DNA from: Rallus limicola
Lineage: Eukaryota > Chordata > Aves > Gruiformes > Rallidae
Assembly (NCBI GenBank): GCA_022605955.1
Contig: JAKCOZ010000059.1
Span: 1,612,001 to 1,676,000 of the forward strand
Direction of reading: 5' to 3'
Length of the DNA: 64,000 nt
Shown here: in pieces, positions 14,701-27,377 of the stretch
Layout: each line of letters opens with the position of its first letter
Numbering within the stretch: the first letter of the stretch is position 1
The notes under the pieces: generated by a model
The model's database searches: none
Told to the model about the DNA's origin: nothing
Seen by the model: the letters and a program-made list of their open reading frames with translations, nothing else
Translations under genes and position numbers: made by a program

Positions 14701-14930
14701 GGAGGATAAAGCCAGAAAAAATGTGCAGTAACCACTGTAACTAATCAAAGAAATGGGGGATGTAGAATTCAGTGAAGAAAAAGTCACAGTAAATGTATCT
14801 GGAAAGCATGTACAGTGGTGACCTGATGATGCCTCTGCCCTAGATGGTTACATTACATATGCGTTGCCTAGCTTACTCAGTTGCTAAAGGAGACTTCTGC
14901 TGCAAAATCATGCTCAAATTCTCTGTACCA

Positions 14931-15787
14931 GGAAGGCTGGATGTTCTTCAAGAAGGAAATCTTAAAGGCACAGGAACAGGCCACCCCCATGTGCCAAAAG
15001 AGTTGTGGTGGATGGAGTTAAATCCAGTTGGCGGCTGGTCACAAGTGGTGTTCCCACGACTCAATACTGGGGCCAGTTCTGTTTTATGTCTTTATCAGTG
15101 ATCTGGACAAGGGGATTGAGTGCAGCCTCAGTAAGTTTGCAGGCAACACCAGGTTGGGTGGGAGTGTTGATATGCTTGAGGGTAGGAATGCTGTACAGGG
15201 CAACTTAGGCTGTATCAATGGGCCAAGCCAGCTGTAGGAAGTTCAACAAGGCTCAGTGCTGGGTCCTGCACTTGAGTCACAACACTCCCATGCAACAGTA
15301 CAGGCTTGGGGAAGAGTGAATGGGAAAAAATACATTGATGTGCTGGAGTGTGTCAAAAGGACAATAGAGCTGGCAAAGAGTCTGGAAAGCAAGTCTTTCT
15401 AGAGGAGCAGTGGAGGGAACTGGGGTTTTTTGGCCTGGAGAAAAGGAGACTGAGTGGAGACCTCATCACTCTACAACTACCTGAAAGGAGGTTGTAGCCA
15501 TGTGTCTTTTGGTCTCTTCTCCCAAGTAGCAAGCAATAGGATGAGAAGAAATGCCTCGGGTTGCACTGGGGAGATTTAGATTGGATATTAGGGAAAATGT
15601 CTTCACCAAAAGGATTGTCAGTCTTTGTAACAGGCTGTGCAGGAAAGTGGTTGAGTCACTGTCCCTGGAGGTGTCTAAAAGACTTGTAGATGTGGTGCTT
15701 AGGGACATAGTTTAGTGGTTGGGCTTGGCAATGCTAGTTAAGACTTGATCATCTTAAAGGTCTTTTCCAACCTACACGATTTATGAC
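14931..15787 (+). mobile_element. CR1 non-LTR retrotransposon fragment, internally deleted
   Basis: This resembles the avian CR1 consensus. The short 5' part (about 14,931-15,000) matches a region far upstream in CR1, then jumps to the reverse-transcriptase C-terminal part. A translated stretch from about 15,070 reads GPVLF..FISDLDKGIEC..SKFAGNTRLGGSV, the region around the RT catalytic box. That box, normally FADD, is FAGN at 15,136-15,147, so both catalytic aspartates are lost. A second gap lies near 15,330. The 3' part is recognisable through the CTACCTGAAAGGAGGTTGTAG-like block (about 15,477) and the terminal TCTTTTCCAACCTA block, ending near a degraded ATTCTATGA-type 3' repeat. It also has several stops, so it is dead. 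Confidence 0.92.
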
Positions 15788-17756
15788 TAAGATAGTTTGG
15801 ATCCAAACCAAAGGTGCCAAGTGTTTTTTATGTTTTGATAGGCTAAGTTAAGGTCTAAAGCTCAAAACACTGCAGATTTCAAAACCATGTTTGTATCTGG
15901 GCCATTTATTTCTTGTCTGTTTTAAGCCATTTGATTTCTGTTTGATGTGAGCAAGCTTGCCTCGTGCTCTGAGCCAGCTGGCAGCCATGCTGTTGTATTA
16001 GCAGAACACCAATTTAAAATTATATCTCCAACTGAGTGTCCATACAAATTCTAGTGTTGGAAGAGCATGTGTTCACCTGAAAGGGACTAGCTGAACGTAC
16101 TCTGATGTCCTTTTGAATGGCAGTCACCTTGCAGCATCAGAAATACCTCTAAGCACAAGCTACTGCCTGTCCTGCAGTGTTGTATCCCAGGGTCAGTGTT
16201 CAGGTCTAGGGAGTTTATTCCTCTACTAGATGATGTACTTCCTTTCAGCAGCATTGCCAGGATTTTGGTCTGTTATGGCAAGGGGGTGAATTGGTCCTGG
16301 GAGGCCTATTAATTCATCCCTTTTCTATAGGATTCAGATGGTTCCTTGTGTGTGGGCAAAATCACCATTCTGGTAGTGATTTATACTGACATTTGATCAT
16401 CATGAACAGGTGGACTTGCTGTTCCCTATAATTTTTAAGGACATCTCGCATTCCAGATACTCTTTTCTTAGAGTGGAGGCTCTAGGTGATCTGATAGTTT
16501 GCAATACTTATAAATGCTCACAATTTTCTCAGTATTCTTTGGTTCCTAATTCAGTCCTCATCCTGACTTAGAGACTTAACTATATTTGGAAAGTTATTAT
16601 CAATTGCCAAATTAGCGAAGCTGACTTTTTCCTCTGTATCTCTAGATAAACACAAAATCAGGAGTTACTTGAACTGATTTGAGATTAAATAAAAGAAGCC
16701 TGAGAGAGAAACTTGAGATGGAAGTCTTTCAGGGTGTTATCGCGTCTTGCCTGAGCACTTAGATTTTGAGGTGATACATACCTAAAAACGCCAAAGACAA
16801 ATGTATCTGACATTATCTCACCCTCTAAAGGCTTGGTAAAATTACAAGAAAACTAAAACAAGAGAGAAAAGGGTATTTTCTTCGCCTTATGCCTCCACCT
16901 GTGACAGTTACCCTTAAGATAGCCTGTCACATCTCTTGATAAAAAGTCCATCTTCAGTTTTAAATGAGCTATCTATGCTGAAGCATACATTCAAAAGCAC
17001 TTTCTATAAAAAGTCTCTCAGGAGCCTTTAGCTTTGTGTTAATATAACAGCAACAACAAAAAAAAAACCCAGCTCCTGAGTCAAGCTGTCCTTGCTGAAG
17101 GAGGCGGGTGGGAAGCCTGGTAGAGGCTGCGTTTCAGTGTGTGCAGGTCAGAGCCTGGCTCCTTGCTGCTTTGGCCCATGGCAAGTCACTTCCATTTATC
17201 CTGTGTGGGAGCGAAGGTAGATTGTTTCATTTACACACATGGGGGGGACTTTGCAGCCATTCCATGCAGGCAAAAATGCTTTGAGCCAGGAGGAGTGGAG
17301 CCTGGATTCCTCTCCTCTCCTTGAAAATTTGGGACAGCTCTGTTGAAGTAAATGAAGCCAAGATGGGGACATGTCAAATAAACCTATGTGGCTCAGAAGA
17401 AGTGAGAGCTTGGGCCAGCTCCTCACCAGGTGAGGTACATTGCCATGCCTTGCACTCCTGGGGAGCTGTGTCTGTTTACTCCACATCAGGATCTGTCTCC
17501 GCATCTGCTGGGTGTGACAGGCATCTATTCCCTGACCACATGCAGCAGCAGCTACAGGACTTTGGGTGGGAAAGAAGCTTGTCATGAGCCCAGGTCTGTC
17601 TACCCCCTCCACCCAGCCCCTCCTTTACCATAGAGTGCTGTCAAGAATACTTGCTTGCAGAATATGCATATTGTTCTGCGGTGAAAATCCCCTGAACTCT
17701 GCTGAAGGACACTCTTACTGCCACACACGTGCTGTGGCCAGTGGAGACTGATTTTA

Positions 17757-17782
17757 AATAAAACACTTAAAAAAAAAAAAAA
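17757..17782 (+). repeat. AATAAA followed by A14 tract
   Basis: A poly(A) signal, AATAAA (17,757-17,762), is followed after six bases by 14 A (17,769-17,782). This may be the scar of a retroposed transcript end, but the spacing is shorter than the usual 10-30 bases and I found no target-site duplication or recognisable parent mRNA. A plain A-tract is equally possible. Confidence 0.5.
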
Positions 17783-20700
17783 TTCAAGTGTCACCCAGGG
17801 TGAATTTATTAAATCTTTCAACCAGGAGAGAATGAAAAAGTCTGTGTCCTGCTGGTTGCTCTTTTGCACTGAAAGATCTTGCGCAGAAAGTCAGCAATGG
17901 ACAGGGAGCTTGGGGGACCAGGGATTGCAGGGCAGGGCGGAACGTGTGCACAGGCTGCACGATACGAGGAGAAACAATGAGTAGCAAGGACTCCTCCTTT
18001 GAGACAAAAAGGCTTAAAAGCCTTTTTCTGAAGGGGTTGCCTAGTATATACCTGGGGGTGGGGATGGGGCACCACAAACCAAGCCACCAAGAAACCCCAA
18101 ACCCTTAAAATAATAAAGCCTGCTGCAGCGGTGAACTCAATACTGCCACCCAGAGTAACTTTTTGCATAATATATGATGCTCTCTGTGGATCTGGAGACC
18201 AAGAAGATTAAAGCAGATGATCTTTCTGCATGTAGAGCAGCCAGAGACAGCTTGATAGATCATTACTGAATACATTTCTGGTCATGCATAATTGTGTTCT
18301 GATCTTCCTTGTTGAAGTACTATCACCATCTCTCTGTCAGGCTATACTCCTTAACTCATGAGAGCCAAAAATATTCTTTATTTCTCTTTATTTTGCACAT
18401 AGCTATCTCTGGGGTTACTCACATTAGAAGTGTGCTATTGCCAGCTACAGTAAAACATTAAAATGGCATCAAAACATCCTACAGTGAAGCAGCAAGGTGT
18501 ATCAGATAATTGGCTGCATGGAGGGTCTGGAAAATAAGTGTCTGCTCAGATGTTTGAGAGGCATGTGGCTTGTTTCTCTTTAACTCTTTGTGGTTATCTC
18601 CAAGTTATCTGACTCGATGGTGAATGCTAGTGCAAAGCACTAGGGAGGGGGAGTCTTGCATCATGCAGTTCCCCGTCATTTCTACCTGATCTTTCAGACA
18701 AGCAGCAGAACTGTATTGTGCAGTGTGACTATAGGAAGGGTTAAATAATGCTTAATGTCCAGCGTGTGACTATGTACACAAAGATTTTGTGAATGATACA
18801 GAAGGAGGAAAAAAATCTCCTGCTTATAATTGAAAAGCAAAATCAAAGGGTCTGTGTCATCTGGTGCGATGACAGCAGCGCCAGGAGTTTCAGTGGCCCT
18901 AAAAAAACTGCTGAGGCACAGGCAGACAAAATAGGTCCTCACAGCTGCACCACAGATCTCCTGGGGGCAAGCATTATGGTGGCACAGTTGGTGCTGCTGC
19001 CCCCTGCATTGGTTAGAAGGGATTTAGTCTGGGTTTGTCACTGGGGATCATTACCTGCCTTTACACCTGTGGGGTGTCATGTGGTCCTGAATTTGTCCAT
19101 TGCATTGAACAAGCCTTTATCACGTGTGGTACCTCTGAATCCCTCAGTGCCTTGTGCTTCTTAATAAATATAAGTCAGAAATGCAGACACTTCCAGAAAA
19201 TGACCTGTCTTCCTCCTCTTTCCTCCTCCAGCTCAGTAAGGAAAAGTTAGAAATTTGAGGAAAGATTTAAATCAAACATTTATGTACACTTTTTTTTTCC
19301 TCAGAAATTAGTGAAAGACTTTGAAGCAAGGTTTAAAATGATATTGCTGCTTCACTTAAATCCCAGAAGCATTCCAGCAGAGTCGTTATTTCAAAGCTTA
19401 TCGTATTGGCAATTACTCTTTATATATAAAAGTACAGATATACCTGCAAACAGTCCTCAATTTATATTCAGCTTTATGGCTGGTCCTTAAATGGTGCTGT
19501 ACTAATCAAGTTGTAATGAACAAACACACACATACATCATATATGTGTTCAAAGCTTTTTTCCTCTAGAAATGTGAGGGGGTTTTATCTACATTATGACA
19601 TTAATTCTCTATATACGTACTGTTACTGAGCCCTTTGGATATAACCTTCGAGAATATTGATGATTTCTATTTTCAAGACTTCAATTTCTATCCTTAAAAA
19701 AAAAAGTCAACAGGCAAAAAGTGCACTTTAATGCCTTATTATGCAGCTTGGCTCCATCTCTAACACTAAAGCTATTTGTCATTTTACTCAAAACTAAAGA
19801 ATTAATGCCATAAAAATACCTTGTGGTATTTTTAGCATAATAAATAATACATTTTTCACTCAAAGATGTAAATATAATTTAGCTTGGACCAGTCCATAGC
19901 TAGTATAGGTATATAATTTTTTTAATGCTTCCTTTTTCTTTTTTTTTTCCCCTAAGATGTCTGCAATTGTCTCATTATTTGCACAGGACTCAATAAAAAA
20001 TGACATGTTAATAAAAAGCAAAAGATAGCTTTTCCTGACCTCAAAACATTTGCTTGTCATGTGAGTTGCAGAGAAGGGAACCATTTGGCTTGGCTCTTGT
20101 TTCCACTCTCGTTTCTCTGAGCTGTTCAGCAATGCACACAGAGTTCCTCTCTGTCCCCCAGTTGCACTGCAATATGCTCAGAGTTGCTGGAGATTTCACA
20201 GCATAAATTGCTGCCATGCTGAACAGTGGTCTGGCTTTATTGCTCTGGCTCTGCTCATCTTGAAAGTGGGGCCCTAAAGATTAACTGTAGGCAGTTTTCA
20301 CAGGACAGGTTTTCCATGGCTGCTCTTCAGATTTTACCTGTGCCAGACCCAGAGCCCTGCAAGTGAGGAGATGCCAGCCTCCAGTACTATGCCACAGCTG
20401 CATGTTTCTAACACGTAGTAAGTTGGTGCCTCCTTGCTGAGGAGAGTCAGCCAAGTAAGCTCAACTAGTCAAAAGGAAATCTGCCAACCCAACAGGGTTA
20501 GTTGTAGCTGTGAAATCAAGCACTTGTGATGGTTGTTCCTTTTGAACCCAATTCTCGCCCTTATAAAGATGCTGAGATGCAGTTGGTTGCCCTTGCCAAG
20601 TGTTCCTGTGTTCCCATTTGCAGCCTGAATCACAAGGGCTAGTGCCAGAAACAGCTCCACAGTGCATAGCCTAAAGCCTACCTATACTCAAGTCCTGGTA

Positions 20701-21997
20701 AAAGTATGTGAACAGATGTAATTTCTCTGCAGTTGCAACCACTTTCCTGCCTGTGGGTGACTAGGAGCAAAGAGCAGCTTCTCTTTCAGGGGGCGTGCAG
20801 TCTGCTCCTGCATTTCAATGAAGCTGGGGAGGGCTGGCAGCAAAACATATCAGAGGTCACATTGGGCGCCCAAAGACATGGGCAGGCTCTGAAGAACAAC
20901 AGGAGATCTGAAAGCCTAGAGAGGGATTAAGAGCCATGACAGCACTGTCTGGGAGGGCAGGAAAAGCATAAAGAGAGAGTGTGAGTTTCCATCTGAGAGC
21001 ATTCAGGACAGATGGGTGACTTTGTGGTTGTCTCTCTGCGTGTCCTTCCCCCCGCTGATAGGTTCATGTTGTCCCTGTGTTTCATTAGAACAGCATGAAC
21101 TTTAGATATGGCAGGAAAAAAATGGAAATACAAACTTGTGCCATTGGAAATTTCTGTATTTCCTCTAGCCACGTAGTCTTTTTCCTTTTTCTGATGCTGA
21201 CACCCCACCGATGCCTCCCTGGGAAACTCAACTTTCTAAAACCAGTTCTGAATGTGTATCCTGGTGGGTTGCGTGCAGAGAGCATTCTAAAAAGCCACAA
21301 CTTACCACTCTGTGAATGCAGTGTTGTGCTTAAGCAGGTTCTTGTCCCATTCCTTAGAGATGCAGGAGGTGTCTAGTGCTAGCAGCTGAAAGGTGCTCTT
21401 TGATGCCCTTAAATTTCAAAGGTTAACGTAATAGCTGAGAATTACACAGGACATGTGTGAGAGCCTGTGGAGTGCTGTCCAGAGTTCTTTACACAGGAAT
21501 GGAGCAAGAAATGTGCAGGGCACTAAATCAAGCTCATAGCAGGGCTGAAACCCTCTGTACCCCTCAGTTTGAGTGCAGAGGTTTGATCTCAGTGCATTCT
21601 CTGTGCTAGCATGTGTTCTCTGAAGTTTTAATTAGCAACACATATAGCTAAATTGAGATTTCTCTCTGGTTTTCACACAGGAGGGGCTACTAGGAAAATT
21701 GCTAGCTTAATACTGGAAAATGACCATAGAGCTACATTAGAGTTTTTAACTAAGGGTTATAGATTGCCCAGATTGTGACTTCCCTCAGAAATTATGGTGT
21801 CTTTAAGATATAGCCGTCTGCCACAGCTTTTCAGATGACTGACTTCCATGTTTAATGGAAGCACACAGTAAGGTTTTTCTTGTTGCAGAACTGTTCACCA
21901 GTAATTATTATCTAGAAGTCATAAGGAAGTGTTTCTGGCAGCACATAAATCTGCCATGATGGGAATAAATTGTAGTTAGCTGAAAGCCAGACTCGAT

Positions 21998-22020
21998 TTC
22001 CAGTTTCAGTGAAACTGGAA
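21998..22020. repeat. Near-perfect inverted repeat, 11-bp arms, 1-bp centre
   Basis: Arms TTCCAGTTTCA (21,998-22,008) and TGAAACTGGAA (22,010-22,020) are exact reverse complements around a single G at 22,009. The TTTC..GAAA core and outer TTCC..GGAA resemble halves of interferon-response and STAT sites, though the spacing fits neither consensus exactly. Binding is an inference only. Confidence 0.85.
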
Positions 22021-25000
22021 TATGTTCAACTAAACTTCTCAGCTGAGAGATTTTCATGTCCTTAAAATATTTCCCTTTGGGGTTTGTGGGTTTTTCATTG
22101 GTTTTGATTTTCCTCTTTTCTGTTAGCCACCTCTTAAGCATAGTCTATTTTTCCTCTAGAGATTTTTTTTTTAAGACGATGCACTGAGGAATTAGTTCAT
22201 GCAAGTCCAAAAAGCCTTGGAAGTGATGAAATGGGTCTGTGTCACCTGTGCCTGCATTTATATGTATCCCTATTATCCTTCACATTTCAATTCAAGCAGC
22301 ACGTAATTTATCAGCTCTGTTGTCAAATGCTGCATTTAATTGTGTTTAGCAGAAAACTTGGTGGGAGGGAGGGGGAGGAAGAATGGAAGGGGAGATAACC
22401 GTTCACTTCTTCCTAGGAGAAGTGCAGAGCAGTACTTGCTTTGAATCCGGTGGCCATTTGCTCTTTCCAAGTACTCCCATTGCACCATGTTGTGAAAGTG
22501 GAGCAGCATATCAAACGTAAGGATGTAGTTCAGGGGGGGCAATGCAGGTAAATGTCTCATTGGAAGAACGCAGGGCGTGAGAATGGAAATGCTTTGAGGG
22601 TTTGCCAAGCTGAACAGTTGCACAGCATCCCCACTGCTCACTGCCAACACTCTGAAAGCAGAGTCACTTGAATATGGGATGTCAGTGCACTGCAGTGGTC
22701 TCCTTCCACTATCGATACTACTCTACTTTTGAAATAGCTTAGTCCTTGTAGCTTCCTTCAAGAGATCACGGATGTGACACTGTTAACAGATGGTACCACC
22801 CAGGCAGGGGCTGTCAGCTGCAAATGATGCTGGAAGAAAGCTACTGATGTGCTCTAACTTCACAGCAGAAGACCTAACACTCAGATCCCTTAATGTGTAC
22901 TTTGCACAACTGCTAATGAGGTCACGCAGTCACTACACATCCAGGGAACACACCTATAAAGTATGGCTATGAAGGGAAGAAAATGCAAACGTGACAACCT
23001 GTGGCTAGATAAGGGGCTCTATTTTATTTCTCAAGTTAAAGCTATTGGAGTCTGTGTGATAACGTCTCCCTCTCTCCTTTTCTCATCGTGGCCTGTGGTG
23101 CTTTTACTTGACAGCACAGTCCTTCACAAAGTTTACTTTATCTTTGTCAGAGACACCCAAGTAGATTCTAACCCAGCTCCTTTGCATCTCTTATGCCTGA
23201 AAATGTCACTGAAAACATCTAGATCTTCCTGGTGGCTGTTATCTCAGACTCTGGAGGAGCTACAATGCAGGGAGGGTGTTGGGAAGTGACAGACACTGAG
23301 GTGGATTTCACTGCATCTGGTAGATCTGGTTAGGAGACAGCGCTTCTGTAACTCTTTTCCCTGTTTAATTAGAACAGTGCTGAAGCATGCTGCTGTTGGA
23401 AAGAACAGGCTCAGTGCCTGCAGTGCGAGGCAGCCTCAGCATAACTGGGAAAGAAACCATTTCTCATTCCCTGTCTGTTTTTGGGATGGGAGATGTGTGA
23501 ACTGCAATAAAACGGTGTTCTCCCATGGTACTTAGCTTATGGAAAAAATTAACATTGTGGTCTTGAACCTTGGCACATTATGCTGATGTTAAGCCTGGCC
23601 TTCCAGTGTATAGGGAGGAGTTTTCTTTGGTTTGATTTCCCCATTGAAAAAATGCTGTCCCTTCTACGCATGGAGGTGCTGTGGTATCACTCCAGTGGCA
23701 GAAACATAGAGGGCTTTGCGTTTTTCCCTGTTGAACATTGAGTCTGTGCTGTGAACCGTAGTTGGCACTGTCCTCTTGAAATGAGGCAACTACCAAGTTG
23801 GTCATATGTAAAGGAAGGCTGGACAAGAGAACCCCCCATCAAGGTAAAACTAACAGTAAGCACCAGCTCATGCCTGCTGCATAGCTCTTCCATGCCTTCT
23901 CTCACCAGCCTGGTATGGCAAAGCTCCTGCCGTGATTGAACCATGTCCCATACACCAATGGACTGGGAAGGATAAAATCTTGTGCTGTAGCTTCATGCTA
24001 AGGTGTCAAGCATTTGGGTGCAGTGAGGAGTGCCTGCCTGAAGAGGAACAGGGAATGTGAGGGATTTGAGCAAAAAGGGTTGCCAGGCTGGTAGTTTGAT
24101 GTGAGCCCTCGCTGTGCCAGAAGAGCAGCTTGTCCCCTGATAATAGATTAGTAGCAATGTCTATGTCTCTCTAGCATATTAACAGCAGTGTGCCTCTGTT
24201 TTGTTACATAAATAGATTGAGCTTTAGCCGTGTTCCTATCAGACAGTTCTTCTTTGCTTTTTTTAAATACTCATCAGACATTCTCATCAGTTTTGTCCTA
24301 CAAGCCAGGCATTGGGCGGGGGGGTGGAGAGGAAAAAAAAATGCCAAAGAGCTCAGTGAACAGTTGCTTTTCTTTTGGCATCTGTAGCTGTTTAATATTT
24401 TGCTTGTCTGTCTCTTCAGGTGCACCGGGGAGACAGAGCTGCTCTCTCCAGTCTGTATCAAGACAAGCAGAACTTGAGCAACTGGGGAGAGAGGACAAAC
24501 TGCCACTGCAATGCCAAAATTTCTGGCTCACGTTCTTGAGCTCTGCTGTTCATGTGTCAAAAACTTAAAGTGTAACTGGGTGAATAAACCTCAGACCATA
24601 AAATTCATAACTGTTTGGGCTTCAGCCAGTACTTCACTGGGGATTTTGATTCCAGTTTTAATTCTTCCTTCCATTTGACATGGGAGTTGTGTAATTCATG
24701 CAGTCCTGGAAGCGTGGAATGAGGCAGCTCTTTTTACCATTGCTGGTTTATTTATTAGTTTAAGTGCTGCACTGACCTGTTACCCCCTTACGGAGGATCA
24801 GAATTTTACATATGTTTGAAACAAACCGACATGGGAAGGAGATTACTGTATATTTCTGGAGGCTGCGTATTTGCTACCTAAAAGCTTAATGGATGACTTA
24901 CACTTTAAAACAAAAAATCCAATACCGTCTGTTGCATAGGGACATCAGCTATGGTAAGGACAAACATGGATGACCTCAATGACACATTTTAAAAGCAATT

Positions 25001-27359
25001 TTGCAAATAGTGACTGTTTCTTTCATGGGAAAATTGCTTTTGGTGTTGAGTTTCTGTTTAAGAACCTCATCTAAAATCAGATTGCTATAGTTCCACTACG
25101 GGACTTGCCTCAAAGCTGAATCCCATGTTGGATGTGCTAGTACTTTCCACCTAATAGTTACCTCTTGGCAAACTATGCAGGCATAGCCACTAATGGATCC
25201 AAGAAATATCACATGCCTGAGCCAGGAACTTATTTATCTCACTTTTGGGGATCCATAGAATGGAAAGGCAGAGTAGGAAGCTGTAGTACAGGATACTGGC
25301 AGCATGTCTTGCTGGTATGCACTCAGAGTTATATTGAAACCGTATACCTAACTATTTATACATCTAAAAAGTAAGTTCTTGCACAGATTTCAATTTGCTC
25401 GAAGTGTGGCTGGCATTCTGTGGTGAAACTCCTATATCAAGCTGAAAATGAATCTTTCTTGGGCAATGGTGAAAAGAGTTATCTGAGCTTGGAAATTAAT
25501 TGTTGGGTTTTTTTTTTACACAGACATGCATGCCTTAATATTGGGGTCATGGTGCCCCAGGGGCTTTTTTGTGTGATGTTGCAGAAATATCTCAGTATTC
25601 CTGACCTGTCCATAGTGTGTCATTAATGTAAGTTTTTCTCTCTCCACATTCTTTCATGACACGTGAAAACTGTCATTAATTCTTCAGGGCTAGCATCCTG
25701 GATTTAACCTTGTAGAAACTGCTGTGATATGTGGTGATAAAAAATGAGAATGGTATCTGGCTGTGGTCATCTTAAGTGCAAAAGCATTAACACCTCTTGA
25801 AGTCTGAGCTACAAGTTATTTCCATAGGAAGTGGAAAATGCTACCTTAGTTTTATTTTTATAAAAAGTAATAATAATAAGAAACAAGAATTTAGGGTAGT
25901 AGGTGAGGTTTCTTGGTAAATTTTTTTTGTATTAATCAGATGACTTATCTTCATTAATCAGATGTTGCTCAGCTGCATTTTTTATTATTAAATTGTTGTG
26001 GGGTTTTCATAGGGTTTTTTGTTCTGTCTTTAATTACAGCTCTCAGCCCTACTTCCCCCCGCCCTGAGTAGAGAGTCAGAATTTGCTGTGCTGCATCCTG
26101 ATTGTATTAGTGTCTGGTTGTTTAAAAAAGTTCTGTGGATAAACAGAGATTTTGAAAAAGATGAGACTCCAAAGAGGATGAAAAATCAGCCATTTTCCCT
26201 AGGGAAGTGTCTCTAATATCCTTGATACAGCGGCTGTGTTACTTAGTTTTATTCCTGTATTATTTTTGTGCTCTCCTATTTTCCCCTTCTCAAAAAGACA
26301 TGAAGATCTTGCCAGACACAGTATCAGCACCCGAGCCACAAATGACCCTAAAATGCATCCCCTTATGTGCCAGGGCAGCAGAGTAAAATACTGCAGCATT
26401 CTGAGAGAGTCCATTTTGAACCACTGGATTACAAGAAAGTGTCGCGTATAAAAATTTACTCTTATTTTCTGACCTAGAAAGACAGATAAATAATGTAAGA
26501 TTGCCATAAAAAAGAAAACTAGCTCAAGATTTATTCCTTAAAAAGAACCAAATGCTATTAATTCCTTCCTCTCTAGCTGTTCCTTCTTGCCCAGCTCCCT
26601 AGCAATCACTTCTAAATTTTAAATCTGCATTTCTGCCAACTTGGCACGCCATATAGAAACAAAGCTTTTCAATAATATATGTGCTGTGCCTGCTCTGAAA
26701 GCCTATTTTGGCAAAGGCTTTTCTAACTCAAACTGGTATCCGCTTTCAGAGATTACTTTTTTATTACTATTTTATTTCAACACCGCCTGAGAGAAGCTGC
26801 TGTCCAAGGTCCCAGGGAGCAGCGTTATGTGGGCAGTGGCTTCCTGCAAGAATTTAGAGCCCATCAAGGAGCCAAAGCAGCAGCCCTGGAAATTCAAATC
26901 TTGCATGCAAAGAGCAACGCTTCTCTCTTTACTGCACTCCCGGTGCGATTTGGTGCTGTTGCTCCTCAGGGACTTGGGGGGATTCGTGAAATCGTTAGAT
27001 CCCAGACGTAGCTCAGTGCTTATCATCTCTACTGGTACTGATTACGCTAAGGATGGGTTTTGACATTGAAGGCTGTTAGGAGCTAGATTGAGAACATTTC
27101 ATTCCATGTGGAGGAGTTTTGAGAGACAACAGGTTCATCCAGACTTCTGCCAAGCTAAAATCAGAGCGTGAGCCAAAACTGATGGTAGGTGACAATTCCC
27201 TAACTAAAGCATCCACACTTCAGGTTACAAGGGGCATCTTTACAGATGTAAGTCCTGGGGGAAGAGAGGTTCTTAATGTTTTCTCAGACCTACTGAAACA
27301 CAGAAGATGGAAAGGACAGAGTTTTGTCTGGTTTAAGTAATCTGAGATTGTTATGCAGT

Positions 27360-27377
27360 TTCCAGTTCTAACTGGAA
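27360..27377. repeat. Inverted repeat, 8-bp arms, 2-bp loop
   Basis: TTCCAGTT (27,360-27,367) and AACTGGAA (27,370-27,377) are exact reverse complements around CT. The outer eight bases of each arm are the same as in the larger palindrome at 21,998-22,020. No gene is adjacent. Confidence 0.8.

Larger units (their letters stand above)
1..14930. other. Intergenic region, no supported gene
   Basis: I see no exon chain, RNA gene or intact mobile element here. Open frames are all short (115 codons or fewer apart from one of 142 at 12,279-12,707 on -), lack recognisable domains and overlap on both strands, as expected by chance. Composition is moderately AT-rich with scattered T-rich and GT-rich tracts listed separately. 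Its place far upstream of GHITM agrees with the gene desert that flanks this gene in other vertebrates (established knowledge). Distal enhancers or unspliced lncRNAs could exist but cannot be read from one sequence. Confidence 0.7.

Noticed and set aside
17150..17230. MIR-like core (ggcaagtcactt) near 17,182
   Set aside because: Only about 12 bases match the MIR core and the flanking tRNA-derived and terminal parts are not visible.
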